Source: an uncultured Bacilli bacterium (lineage in GTDB: Bacteria; Bacillota_I; Bacilli_A; RF39; UBA660). From it: a stretch of DNA of 40,954 bases. The notes below the pieces were generated by a model. The model had not been told where the DNA came from. It ran no database searches and was given only the letters and a program-made list of their open reading frames with translations. This document shows positions 7,788 through 14,683 of the stretch, piece by piece (position 1 is the stretch's first letter; every line of letters begins with the position of its first letter). Both the position numbers and the translations under genes were made by a program. The stretch spans positions 1-40,954 of the forward strand of contig CAKOQD010000007.1 in assembly GCA_934101185.1 (NCBI GenBank), written 5' to 3'.

Positions 7788-8891
7788 ATGAAGCGTGTAG
7801 TAGTAGGTATGTCTGGTGGAGTTGATTCATCAGTAAGTGCAATTATTTTAAAAAATATGGGATATGAAGTAGTGGGACTTTTCATGAGAAACTGGGATAG
7901 TTTAATTAATCATGATATAAAAGGAAATCCTACTTTAAATGAGAATATATGTACTCAAGAACAAGATTATAATGATGCTAAGAAAGTATGTGAAGATTTA
8001 GGAATAGAACTACATAGAGTAGATTTTGTAAAAGAATATTGGGATTATGTATTTACTTATTTTTTAGATGAACTAAAAAAAGGAAGGACTCCTAATCCTG
8101 ATGTTATGTGTAATAAATACATAAAATTTGATTTATTCAAAAAAGAAGCACTAAAGCTTGGTGCAGATTATATAGCAACTGGACACTATGCTAGACTTAT
8201 TGATGGTAATTTATATAAAGGATTAGATTCTAATAAAGATCAAACTTATTTTTTAGCACAACTTACAAATGAACAATTAGAAAATGTATTATTTCCAGTT
8301 GGGGATTTAGAAAAAAGTAAAGTAAGAAAGATAGCTGGTGAATATGGATTGGTGACTGCTAAAAAGAAAGATTCAACGGGAATATGCTTTATTGGAGAAA
8401 GACACTTTAGAGAGTTTTTAAGTAATTATTTACCTAATCAACCTGGTAAGATTATTAATATAGAAACAAATGAAGTAATGGGTGAACATGTAGGACTTAT
8501 GCATTATACAATAGGACAAAGAAGAGGTCTTAATGTTGGTGGTACTGAAGATAGAATGTTTGTTGTAGGGAAAAATTTGGATAAGAATGTTTTATATGTT
8601 GCAATTGGTGATGATAATGAATATTTATATTCAGATAGCTGTGTAATAGATAGTTTAGTAATCAATTATGAAGAAGAATTAAAAGAATGTAGTGCAAAGT
8701 TTAGATATAGAAGCAGTGATGTAAAAGTAAAGATTACTAAATTAAATGATGATGAGTTATTAGTATCATATGATAAAGTTAAATCAGTAACACCTGGACA
8801 AGTATGTGCTTTATACATTGATGATAGATGTATTGGAAGTGGAATTATAAAAGAGGTTAGAAAGAATAATGAAAAACTTTGGTATTTATAA
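7788..8891 (+). CDS. mnmA: tRNA-specific 2-thiouridylase MnmA
   Basis: Transfers sulfur to C2 of the wobble uridine of tRNA-Lys, -Glu and -Gln after ATP adenylation. 367 residues, normal length. N-terminal PP-loop GMSGGVDSS (about 7-15) binds ATP. The two catalytic cysteines are at residue 108 (NPDVMCNKYIKF) and residue 200 (DSTGICFIGER). The middle domain carries the tRNA-contacting GHYAR and DQTYFLAQL segments, and a C-terminal beta-barrel begins around IINIETNEVMGEHVGL. ATG at 7788 follows GGTGAT. An ATG five bases earlier is in another frame. A hairpin terminator follows at 8901. Confidence 0.95.
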   Translation: MKRVVVGMSGGVDSSVSAIILKNMGYEVVGLFMRNWDSLINHDIKGNPTLNENICTQEQDYNDAKKVCEDLGIELHRVDFVKEYWDYVFTYFLDELKKGRTPNPDVMCNKYIKFDLFKKEALKLGADYIATGHYARLIDGNLYKGLDSNKDQTYFLAQLTNEQLENVLFPVGDLEKSKVRKIAGEYGLVTAKKKDSTGICFIGERHFREFLSNYLPNQPGKIINIETNEVMGEHVGLMHYTIGQRRGLNVGGTEDRMFVVGKNLDKNVLYVAIGDDNEYLYSDSCVIDSLVINYEEELKECSAKFRYRSSDVKVKITKLNDDELLVSYDKVKSVTPGQVCALYIDDRCIGSGIIKEVRKNNEKLWYL

Positions 8892-8900
8892 AATGTAAAG

Positions 8901-8923
8901 GTACTTGAAAAAGTGCTTTTTTT
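8901..8923 (+). terminator. Terminator of mnmA, overlapping the next promoter
   Basis: GTACTT-GAAA-AAGTGC hairpin followed by seven Ts. Its loop and 3' arm contain the -35 box (TTGAAA, 8905-8910) of the poly-G gene promoter. A similar AGTGCTTGAAAAAGTACT hairpin precedes the third poly-G gene (20651-20668), so the element belongs to the gene family's upstream region. Confidence 0.6.
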
Positions 8924-8933
8924 GTTGTAAAAT
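8905..8933 (+). promoter_or_regulatory. Promoter of poly-G gene 1
   Basis: TTGAAA, 17 bases, TAAAAT. The same boxes and spacing occur at 12543 and 20656 in front of the other two poly-G genes. Confidence 0.65.
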
Positions 8934-8962
8934 GAGATTATAGAAAGTATGGAGGTAAAACT

Positions 8963-10024
8963 ATGGAAAACAAATATTCGTATGGGGGGGGGCAAAATAC
9001 TTATAACCCTTTATTTAAAGATATAAAAGAGTATAATAAATATCTATTATCATTAATAGGTATTTTTGTGCTTTTACTTTCAGGAATAATATCTTATAAT
9101 TATACAAATACATCATATGCAAAATGGAGTAGTAGTGTTGAATCAAAAAATATTATTAAAATACATATTAAAACTGGAAAGAGTGCTTTAGAGTTTGCAC
9201 AAGCTAAAGTTGGAACAGATGGATTAGAACCAATAACTCATACAATAGATAATACATTACAAGTAGATAATAAATTTGCAACTGAATATAGATATCGTGG
9301 AGGAGACTCAGTAGTAAATAACTATGTAACATTTAATAATGAGTTATGGAGAATAGTAGGAATAATACCAACTGAAGATACATCTGATAATATAGAATAT
9401 AGATTTAAAATAATAAAAGATGAATCTATTGGAAATTTTTATTGGAATAGCACACGTAATAACTCTGATAATTCTAATAACTGGTTAATAGCAACACTAA
9501 ATACATATTTAAATACTACATATTATAATACTTTATCAAGTAATGCAAAAAGTATGATAGGAACAACAAAATACTATCTCGGAGGATATGAAGATTCAAA
9601 AATGACATCAGATGTAATGTGGCAATATGAAAGAAAAAACGAAGCAAATAAAAGTAATTACTATTGTGATACAAATCCAGTAATGCAAAATGAAGCTTCT
9701 AAAAAGATAGCGATAATGTATGCAAGTGATTATGGATATGCTGCATCAAAGAAATGCACAAGCGACATATCTGAATATAATCAAGATACAAATTGTAAAA
9801 CACCAAACAATTGGATAGACAAAAGTGAAGATACGTGGTTGCTTTCACAGTATTCAAGTTATTCAATTTATGCGTTTTATATTTCTTCAACAGGTTTTGT
9901 CAGTAAGTTTGATGTTGGTGTCTATAAGTATGCAATACGTCCAACATTAACTTTATTATCAAATGCAAAAATATCTGGAGGAGTAGGAACAAGTTCTGAA
10001 CCATACCAATTATCAATAGATTAA
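8963..10024 (+). CDS. Phase-variable surface protein 1 (poly-G tract in frame, ON)
   Basis: 353 residues from ATG 8963 with GGAGG upstream. The start reads MENKYSYGGGQNTY: nine Gs encode three glycines and keep the frame open. A membrane segment or signal (about 28-46, LLSLIGIFVLLLSGIISY) is followed by NTSYAKWSSS, resembling the TasA/camelysin (SipW-processed) signal type. The rest, from FAQAKVGTDGLEPITHTIDNTLQV to the end, resembles DUF6273-type extracellular domains: FNNELWRIVGIIP, LNTYLNTTYYNTL, SDVMWQYERK, NNWIDKSEDTWLLSQ and a final IRPTLTL. Relatives of this domain are secreted proteins of gut Firmicutes with unknown ligands. The first ~95 codons are nearly identical in DNA to gene 2, implying recent duplication or conversion. 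The domain name is from memory and was not searched. Confidence 0.75.
   Translation: MENKYSYGGGQNTYNPLFKDIKEYNKYLLSLIGIFVLLLSGIISYNYTNTSYAKWSSSVESKNIIKIHIKTGKSALEFAQAKVGTDGLEPITHTIDNTLQVDNKFATEYRYRGGDSVVNNYVTFNNELWRIVGIIPTEDTSDNIEYRFKIIKDESIGNFYWNSTRNNSDNSNNWLIATLNTYLNTTYYNTLSSNAKSMIGTTKYYLGGYEDSKMTSDVMWQYERKNEANKSNYYCDTNPVMQNEASKKIAIMYASDYGYAASKKCTSDISEYNQDTNCKTPNNWIDKSEDTWLLSQYSSYSIYAFYISSTGFVSKFDVGVYKYAIRPTLTLLSNAKISGGVGTSSEPYQLSID
8984..8992 (+). repeat. Nine-G homopolymer in codons 8-10 of surface gene 1
   Basis: Nine consecutive Gs in a very A+T-rich genome, seven codons after the start. A multiple of three keeps the gene in frame. Loss or gain of one G would end translation within a few codons of the tract. 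Confidence 0.9.
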
Positions 10025-10079
10025 TACACAATAAAATGCAATATTATCATTAATAATAAAAAATAATTATTTAGGTCTA

Positions 10080-10108
10080 TTGACTTTTTTTGATATTTTT
10101 AGTACTAT
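10080..10108 (+). promoter_or_regulatory. Promoter of the TasA-like gene
   Basis: TTGACT, 17 bases, TACTAT, 27 bases before the ATG. Confidence 0.55.
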
Positions 10109-10135
10109 TTAATAGTAAGAAGGTAGGGTGTTATT

Positions 10136-10867
10136 ATGAATAATAATGAAACAAAAAAAGAAAAATTAATAGTTACTATATCTACTATTGTACTATTTAT
10201 ATTAATCGCAGGTTCTGCTTTTGCATATTACTATGCTAATTTTATTGGTACAAGAGAAAACAATATAATCTCTGGAAAACTAGAAATAAACTTTGATAAA
10301 GAAAATGCTATGACTTTAACCAATCAAAAACCTGTTTCTGATGCAGTTGGAACTTCAATTACAGAAGATAAAGCATATACTTTTGATGTTAACTCAACTA
10401 TTGATGGAGATGCACAAATTAATTATGATTTAGCTTTTGAACTTGTTTCAAATGAAGGAATCACAAATGATGATGTGAAAATTAATTTACTTAAAAAATA
10501 TGTTTTAGATGGAGTAGCTAAAGAAGAATATATAATTGGTACTGCTACAACTGGTGAATTAGTATCTAGCTTGCAGTCAAGAACATCTAGTAATAAATAC
10601 TTTAATGAATTTGTCTTGGACAATGGATATTTTACCACTACAGGAAGTGTATCTTATGTACTAAAAGCATGGGTTACAGGTACTGATGATGAAATTAAAT
10701 TAGCACTTTCTGATAAGAATAATGTATGTAGTAATACTACTTATACAACAAAAGATACATGTGAATCAAATGGCGGAGTATGGGGAAGTACTCATCAAAT
10801 AGAATCTTCATCAACTATGAATTATCAATTTAAAGTTAAGCTAAAAGGAGGACAAGTAGAAAATTAA
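10136..10867 (+). CDS. TasA/camelysin-like secreted protein
   Basis: 243 residues. The N-terminus has KKEKLIVTISTIVLFILIAG then SAFAYYYANFIGTREN, a signal of the SipW-dependent TasA/camelysin type (hydrophobic core, then A-Y/F and a strand-rich mature part). The mature portion has SGKLEINFDKENAM ... TFDVNSTIDGDAQINYDLAFELV, compatible with the beta-sandwich of TasA-like matrix or fibre proteins. A late insert NVCSNTTYTTKDTCESNGGVWG has two cysteines and may form a disulfide. It ends in YQFKVKLKGGQVEN. It lies between poly-G gene 1 and ddl with its own promoter and terminator. No SipW-type peptidase is in the window. The family call is by pattern only. Confidence 0.6.
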   Translation: MNNNETKKEKLIVTISTIVLFILIAGSAFAYYYANFIGTRENNIISGKLEINFDKENAMTLTNQKPVSDAVGTSITEDKAYTFDVNSTIDGDAQINYDLAFELVSNEGITNDDVKINLLKKYVLDGVAKEEYIIGTATTGELVSSLQSRTSSNKYFNEFVLDNGYFTTTGSVSYVLKAWVTGTDDEIKLALSDKNNVCSNTTYTTKDTCESNGGVWGSTHQIESSSTMNYQFKVKLKGGQVEN

Positions 10868-10878
10868 CTTGTCTTTTT
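10851..10878 (+). terminator. Terminator of the TasA-like gene
   Basis: GACAAGT (10851-10857) pairs with ACTTGTC (10867-10873), then Ts. The 5' arm lies in the last codons of the gene. Confidence 0.65.
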
Positions 10879-10903
10879 CTTTACACTCTTTTTCAAAAAA
10901 TAT

Positions 10904-10932
10904 TTGTTATATTCTATATAATTTGGTATACT
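10904..10932 (+). promoter_or_regulatory. ddl promoter
   Basis: TTGTTA, 17 bases, TATACT, with a short leader to the ATG at 10956. Confidence 0.5.
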
Positions 10933-10955
10933 AGAAGAAGGAAGGAAGTAATAAT

Positions 10956-12110
10956 ATGAGATTAAATATAGGAGTAATATTCGGAGGAAAAAGTGTTGAA
11001 CATGAAATAAGTATTATTTCTGCTATTGAAGCAATGGGATATGCTGATGAAAATAAGTATAAAATAGTACCAATCTATATAGATAAAGATAATACTTGGT
11101 ATACTGGAGAGCACTTAAAAAGTATAATTAACTTTAGAGATATTGACTTAGTAAAAAGATATGCTAAAAAAGTTGCATTAGTTAAAATGGATAGATCGTT
11201 TGTGTTACAAAAATTAGGTATGTTTAAGAAAAACTTATGTGTAATTGATATAGTTGTACCAATTGGACATGGAGCATACTTAGAAGATGGTTCTTTACAA
11301 GGATATTTGAACATGCTTGGAGTACCATATGCTGGACCTAGTGTTCTTGGAGCAGCTTTAGGACAAGATAAAGTTATTCAAAAAGAACTATTAAAAGTTA
11401 ATAACATACCTGTAGTTAACTATACTTGGTTCTATTCATATGAATTAAGTGATAAAAAATTAGTTCAAGAAAGATTATCTAAAATAAAGTTCCCAGTATT
11501 TATTAAACCATCTAGTCTAGGTTCTAGTATTGGAATAGAAATTGCGGAAGACGAAAAAGATTTCTTTAAAAAAGTAAAAAACACTATGAAATATGATAAG
11601 AAGATTCTAGTGGAAGAAAAAGTAAATGACGTAAAAGAAATAAATATAAGTGTACTTGGTAACTATAAAAAAGTTGAAGTATCTGAAATTGAAGAGATAA
11701 ACTCTAATGAAGATTTTTATTCATTTAAAGAAAAATATGTAAACAATTTCTCTAAAACACAAGAAAAAGATAAAAAAACTAAGCCAATTATATCTAAAGA
11801 AATGATCGAAGATATGAAAGAATATGCTATAAATACATTTAAAGCATTAGATGGAAATGGAGTTGCAAGAATAGATTTCTTAATAAATGATAAGACTAAA
11901 AAGATCTATGTAAATGAAATAAATACAATACCAGGATCATTATCTTCATACTTATGGAAAGCTAAGAAAAAGAATCAAACTGAACTATTTGATGATTTAA
12001 TAGCAATCGCAGTCGATAACAAAAAAGATGATGAACAAATACAAAAAGCTATACCTGGTAACTTACTTGAAAGATTTGATAACTTAAAAGGTACTAAGTT
12101 AAATAAATAG
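10956..12110 (+). CDS. ddl: D-alanine--D-alanine ligase
   Basis: Makes the D-Ala-D-Ala dipeptide of peptidoglycan with ATP in the cytoplasm. 384 residues, somewhat longer than E. coli DdlB (~306). N-terminal GVIFGGKSVEHEIS signature. GAYLEDGSLQGYLNMLGVPY and GPSVLGAALGQDK cover the second signature. The ATP-grasp core has FPVFIKPSSLGSSIGI, and the C-terminal metal site is in ARIDFLINDKTKKIYVNEIN with TIPGSLS. A lysine-rich segment (NFSKTQEKDKKTKP) interrupts the omega-loop region. ATG at 10956 follows GAAGGAAG. It shares the cell-wall theme with murC at 28145 but is monocistronic. Confidence 0.93.
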   Translation: MRLNIGVIFGGKSVEHEISIISAIEAMGYADENKYKIVPIYIDKDNTWYTGEHLKSIINFRDIDLVKRYAKKVALVKMDRSFVLQKLGMFKKNLCVIDIVVPIGHGAYLEDGSLQGYLNMLGVPYAGPSVLGAALGQDKVIQKELLKVNNIPVVNYTWFYSYELSDKKLVQERLSKIKFPVFIKPSSLGSSIGIEIAEDEKDFFKKVKNTMKYDKKILVEEKVNDVKEINISVLGNYKKVEVSEIEEINSNEDFYSFKEKYVNNFSKTQEKDKKTKPIISKEMIEDMKEYAINTFKALDGNGVARIDFLINDKTKKIYVNEINTIPGSLSSYLWKAKKKNQTELFDDLIAIAVDNKKDDEQIQKAIPGNLLERFDNLKGTKLNK

Positions 12111-12120
12111 TATAAATTAC

Positions 12121-12149
12121 TTGTATAAAACTAATAAATATAGTATATT
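12121..12149 (+). promoter_or_regulatory. Promoter of candidate antitoxin RNA (copy 1)
   Basis: TTGTAT, 17 bases, TATATT. The same boxes and spacer length occur at 20312 and 40530. It starts 10 bases after the ddl stop. Confidence 0.65.
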
Positions 12150-12155
12150 ATATAT

Positions 12156-12243
12156 AAAGAAGCACGTTCCTTGAACGTCGACTTCGATGTTTATTTTCAG
12201 CGATGCGACGTTTCCCTATATCAGAGAGACGTCGCATTTATTT
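12156..12243 (+). ncRNA. Candidate two-hairpin antitoxin RNA (copy 1)
   Basis: Predicted ~85-nt RNA. Hairpin 1 is 12159-12185 (GAAG-CAC-GTTC / GAAC-GTCGA-CTTC). Hairpin 2 is 12204-12236 (TGCGACGT / ACGTCGCA with an inner CTCT-type stem), followed by a T-rich tail. Between copies the arms change while pairing is kept (GTTC/GAAC here, CGTT/AACG in copies 2 and 3), which supports a structured RNA. It is antisense to the 3' end of the peptide transcript. Confidence 0.6.
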
Positions 12244-12248
12244 TAAAA

Positions 12249-12311
12249 TTATTTTAATAATAAATAAATAATTACAAGCAGTGCTAAAATTAATAGATCT
12301 TTCTTACTCAT
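12249..12311 (-). CDS. Small hydrophobic peptide, candidate type I toxin (copy 1)
   Basis: 20 residues, MSKKDLLILALLVIIYLLLK. Two or three lysines precede a single transmembrane stretch. The ATG at 12311 follows GGGGTGA at 12323-12317. The promoter is TTGACA-17-TATAGT with a ~57-nt leader. The leader contains GGCGCCGACTTCATT, whose CGACTTC core also occurs in hairpin 1 of the facing RNA. Peptides of the same plan and start (M-S/R-K/R-K) occur at 20445 and 40661. Architecture fits a type I toxin; a signalling or membrane-modulating peptide is the alternative. Confidence 0.6.
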   Translation of the reverse strand: MSKKDLLILALLVIIYLLLK

Positions 12312-12375
12312 AACTATCACCCCATTTCTTTTAAAAAGATAATGAAGTCGGCGCCTAAAGATACGTGCTGATATC

Positions 12376-12404
12376 ACTATAAACTAAAGAAAAATACTTG
12401 TCAA
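12376..12404 (-). promoter_or_regulatory. Toxin promoter, copy 1
   Basis: Minus strand TTGACA (12404-12399), 17 bases, TATAGT (12381-12376). Confidence 0.65.
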
Positions 12405-12542
12405 ATGACCAATTTTAAGTTTTGAAAGAGAAAATGATTACAAAAATAAGATTTGCCTTAGGGCAATTTTCATTTTTGAATAAGAAAACTTGTATCAAAA
12501 GTCTTATTTCTATAAAAATGCAAAAAATTGAAAAAATTTTGC

Positions 12543-12571
12543 TTGAAAAAGAAATATATTTGTTATAGAAT
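12543..12571 (+). promoter_or_regulatory. Promoter of poly-G gene 2
   Basis: TTGAAA, 17 bases, TAGAAT, then TTAACTTATAAGAAACTATG shared with the upstream region of poly-G gene 3. The 12405-12540 stretch before it holds no gene that I can see. Confidence 0.65.
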
Positions 12572-12601
12572 TAACTTATAAGAAACTATGGAGGTAAAAT
12601 T

Positions 12602-13667
12602 ATGAAAAACAAATATTCGTATGGGGGGGGGGCAAAATACTTATAAAGTAAACCCTTTATTTAAAGATATAAGAGAGTATAATAAATATCTATTATCATT
12701 AATAGGTATTTTTGTGCTTTTACTTTCAGGAATAATATCTTATAATTATACAAATACATCATATGCAAAATGGAGTAGTAGTGTTGAATCAAAAAATATT
12801 ATTAAAATACATATTAAAACTGGGAAGAGTGCTTTAGAGTTTGCACAATCTAAAGTTGGAACAGATGGATTAGAACTAATAACTCATACAATAGATAATA
12901 CATTACAAGTAGATAGTAAGTTTGCAACAGAATATAGATATCGTGGTGGAAATGTAGCAAATTATGTAACATTTAATAATGAAGTATGGAGAATAATAGG
13001 AATAATACCAACTGAAGATACAGATGGTAATGTAGAAAATAGGATAAAAATAATAAGAGATACTTCAATAGGAAATATGTATTGGAATACAACAAAAGAT
13101 ACAACAACTAATACATATAATAACTGGGTGACAGCAACACTTAATACATATTTAAATAATGATTATTATAATACATTAACAACTGATGCAAAAAACATGA
13201 TTGGAACAACAAAATATTATCTTGGAGGAAATAATGATCATCCGAGTTTCACATCAGATGTAATGTGGCAATATGAAAGAAAAAGTAGTGGTAGTAGATA
13301 TTATAAAGGCTCAAATCCTATAATGCAAAATGATGCAAGTAAAAAGATAGCACTAATGTATGCAAGTGATTATGGATATGCAGCATCAAAAGAATGTACA
13401 AGTAACTTATATGATTACTCTAAATCTTCAAATTGTAAAACAACAAATAATTGGTTAGATAAAAGTACAATTACATGGTTGCTTCCGCAGGGTACAGACG
13501 TTTCTAGAAATGCTTTCTGTGTGGGCTCGACTGGCTATGTCCAATCCGGCGGCATCGTCAGCAGCTACGAGCATGAGGTGCACCCAGTCCTAAGTCTTTC
13601 ATCTAACATAAAGATTTCAAGTGGAAAGGGGACTTCGGAACAACCATATCAACTTAGTATCAGTTGA
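12602..13667 (+). CDS. Phase-variable surface protein 2 (poly-G tract out of frame, OFF)
   Basis: The ribosome site (GGAGG) and ATG at 12602 match gene 1, but the tract is ten Gs. Translation from 12602 reads MKNKYSYGGGAKYL and stops. Removing one G would join it to the long frame, which as read starts at an ATG overlapping the tract (12621) with no ribosome site of its own. The full product would be ~354 residues, nearly identical to gene 1 over the membrane segment (LLSLIGIFVLLLSGIISY) and the FAQSKVGTDGLE region, with the same DUF6273-like organisation (FNNEVWRIIGIIP ... SDVMWQYERK ... NNWLDKSTITWLLPQ ... VHPVLSL). The C-terminal ~70 codons have a distinct, GC-rich composition (separate entry). 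Ends with TGA at 13665. Confidence 0.75.
12623..12632 (+). repeat. Ten-G homopolymer in surface gene 2
   Basis: Ten consecutive Gs following the conserved AAATATTCGTAT. One more than in gene 1, so the start codon and long frame are out of register. Confidence 0.9.
13481..13600 (+). other. GC-rich variable-region-like segment in surface gene 2
   Basis: Hand count about 55% G+C against A+T-rich flanks. It encodes LPQGTDVSRNAFCVGSTGYV and onward to EVHPVL, exactly where the three paralogues differ most, while the flanks (NNWLDKS ... TW before; S-NxKIS after) stay conserved. The same stretch counts about 44% in gene 3 and 31% in gene 1. It could be a retroelement-diversified region or an imported cassette. 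The atypical composition continues past the stop to about 13720 (GCGAGCCTG ... GGCGAGCAGG). Confidence 0.45.
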
Positions 13668-13736
13668 GTAATTTGAGCGAGCCTGTAAGGTAAAATCTTG
13701 CGGCGAGCAGGAGAAAATAAGATTTATAAATTAAAA

Positions 13737-13763
13737 AATAATAGACTTTATTAATCTATTATT
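13737..13763. terminator. Bidirectional terminator between surface gene 2 and DUF192 gene
   Basis: AATAATAGA and TCTATTATT form a perfect 9-bp stem with T-rich flanks on both strands. The DUF192 stop codon lies in it. Confidence 0.7.
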
Positions 13764-14059
13764 TTTATTATGTCATTAATTTTGTATTTTCTAGAGGTAC
13801 CTAGCGGTAATTCTAAAGTATGTATTCCTTCTTTTTTAATTATTATTTTATTTTTTTTAACATTTTCTTTTATTAAAACTATTTTATTATTTTTATCAAT
13901 CATTATTACATCAATATTTTGTCTCATAAAAAAAGTATGAATAGCATTGCAATTATAAAGTATATATCCTTCTTTAATAGGTTCTTTTCTGAACATTAAA
14001 CCAATTAATTTATTTATTTTATTAATCTTTAACTTATTATTGTTATTTACCAAGTACAT
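13751..14059 (-). CDS. DUF192 family protein
   Basis: 102 residues. NAIHTFFMRQNIDVIMIDKN and GIHTLELPLGTSRKY match the DUF192 core (ihtffMrfpIDvvfld ... vlElpaGt). DUF192 proteins are small beta-rich proteins of unknown function, often found near secretion or pilus genes. No signal peptide, unlike many relatives. ATG at 14059 has GGTGATAAG just upstream. It is divergent from the Tad pilus operon and their promoters overlap at the -35 box, so the two may be regulated together. Isoleucine- and lysine-rich but intact. Confidence 0.75.
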   Translation of the reverse strand: MYLVNNNNKLKINKINKLIGLMFRKEPIKEGYILYNCNAIHTFFMRQNIDVIMIDKNNKIVLIKENVKKNKIIIKKEGIHTLELPLGTSRKYKINDIIKIID

Positions 14060-14074
14060 CTTATCACCATTTTT

Positions 14075-14103
14075 ATTCTATATCATTTTTTACATCTTGA
14101 CAA
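14075..14103 (-). promoter_or_regulatory. DUF192 gene promoter, overlapping the Tad promoter
   Basis: Minus strand TTGTCA (14103-14098), 17 bases, TAGAAT (14080-14075). Its -35 is the complement of the Tad operon's -35 region. Confidence 0.6.
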
Positions 14104-14125
14104 TAGTCTAAAAAAATAATAAAAT
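14097..14125 (+). promoter_or_regulatory. Tad operon promoter
   Basis: TTGACA, 17 bases, TAAAAT; near-consensus and divergent from the DUF192 promoter over the same heptamer TTGACAA. Confidence 0.65.
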
Positions 14126-14148
14126 TAATGTAGGAAAATAGGTGATGT

Positions 14149-14352
14149 ATGATGAGACTAAATAATAAAGGTCAAGCTTTAGTAGAATATGTTTTAATAA
14201 TTGCATTAATAAGTGTACTTGCTATATCTTTAGTAACGTTTTTAGGAGGTTATTTAAAGGATTCTATTACTAAATCATCTTGTGCTTTGGTGGGTGAAGA
14301 GTATCAAAAAGGTGCTAAAGCTGGAGAAGGTTATTGCGTTGAGAAAAAATAA
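14149..14352 (+). CDS. flp: Flp-type pilin (type IVb prepilin)
   Basis: 67 residues: short basic leader MMRLNNKG, then the processing site G|QALVEYVLI with the pilin glutamate at +5, followed by one hydrophobic helix (VLIIALISVLAISLVTFLGG). The C-terminal part has two cysteines (SSCALVG ... GYCVEKK). This is the typical size and layout of a Flp major pilin, which a prepilin peptidase cleaves after the glycine. First gene of the pilus operon behind a GGTGAT ribosome site. Two adjacent ATGs (14149, 14152) are possible starts; the choice changes one residue. Confidence 0.85.
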   Translation: MMRLNNKGQALVEYVLIIALISVLAISLVTFLGGYLKDSITKSSCALVGEEYQKGAKAGEGYCVEKK

Positions 14353-14683
14353 TAAAGGTCAAGCTTTGGTGGAATTTGTAATTATACTTCCAATCATTAT
14401 CATGATACTATTCATAGTAATAGACTTTGCTTTTGTTTTTTATAACAAAAACAGTCTTGAGGGAGTAATGGATGAGGTATCTATTTATCAACAAGATGGA
14501 AAAAGTTATGATGAAATAAGTGAAATACTAGATTCTGATACTACGATGAAGTATAATTATCAAGGAGATAAACTTGAAATAGTACTTACTAAAAAAGTAA
14601 ATCTTATTACACCATTTGCATCATCATTTTTTGAAAATCCATATAAGATAACTACCAAGAGGGTGTTATTTAATGAACAATAA
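14339..14683 (+). CDS. TadE-like minor pseudopilin
   Basis: 114 residues from TTG 14339, chosen because GGAGAAGG lies 8 bases upstream and it gives LRKNNKGQALVEFVIILPII, the same prepilin-type leader as its neighbour. An upstream in-frame ATG at 14282 would put ~19 residues inside the flp gene without a ribosome site. After the helix (ILFIVIDFAFVFYN) comes a ~75-residue extracellular part with the TadE-like KNSLEGVMDEVS. Overlaps the flp 3' end by 14 bases. Likely a minor pilus component needed for assembly. Confidence 0.75.
   Translation: MRKNNKGQALVEFVIILPIIIMILFIVIDFAFVFYNKNSLEGVMDEVSIYQQDGKSYDEISEILDSDTTMKYNYQGDKLEIVLTKKVNLITPFASSFFENPYKITTKRVLFNEQ

Noticed and set aside
12121..12404. 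CRISPR repeats or an insertion sequence behind the repeated intergenic blocks
   Set aside because: Copies are thousands of bases apart with no spacers, transposase or target-site duplications. Each holds promoters, hairpins and a small frame in fixed order.
12405..12540. Second small RNA or peptide between toxin copy 1 and surface gene 2
   Set aside because: Weak hairpins only (GCCTTAGGGC; AAAATTGAAAAAATTTT), no promoter-terminator pair and no hydrophobic frame.
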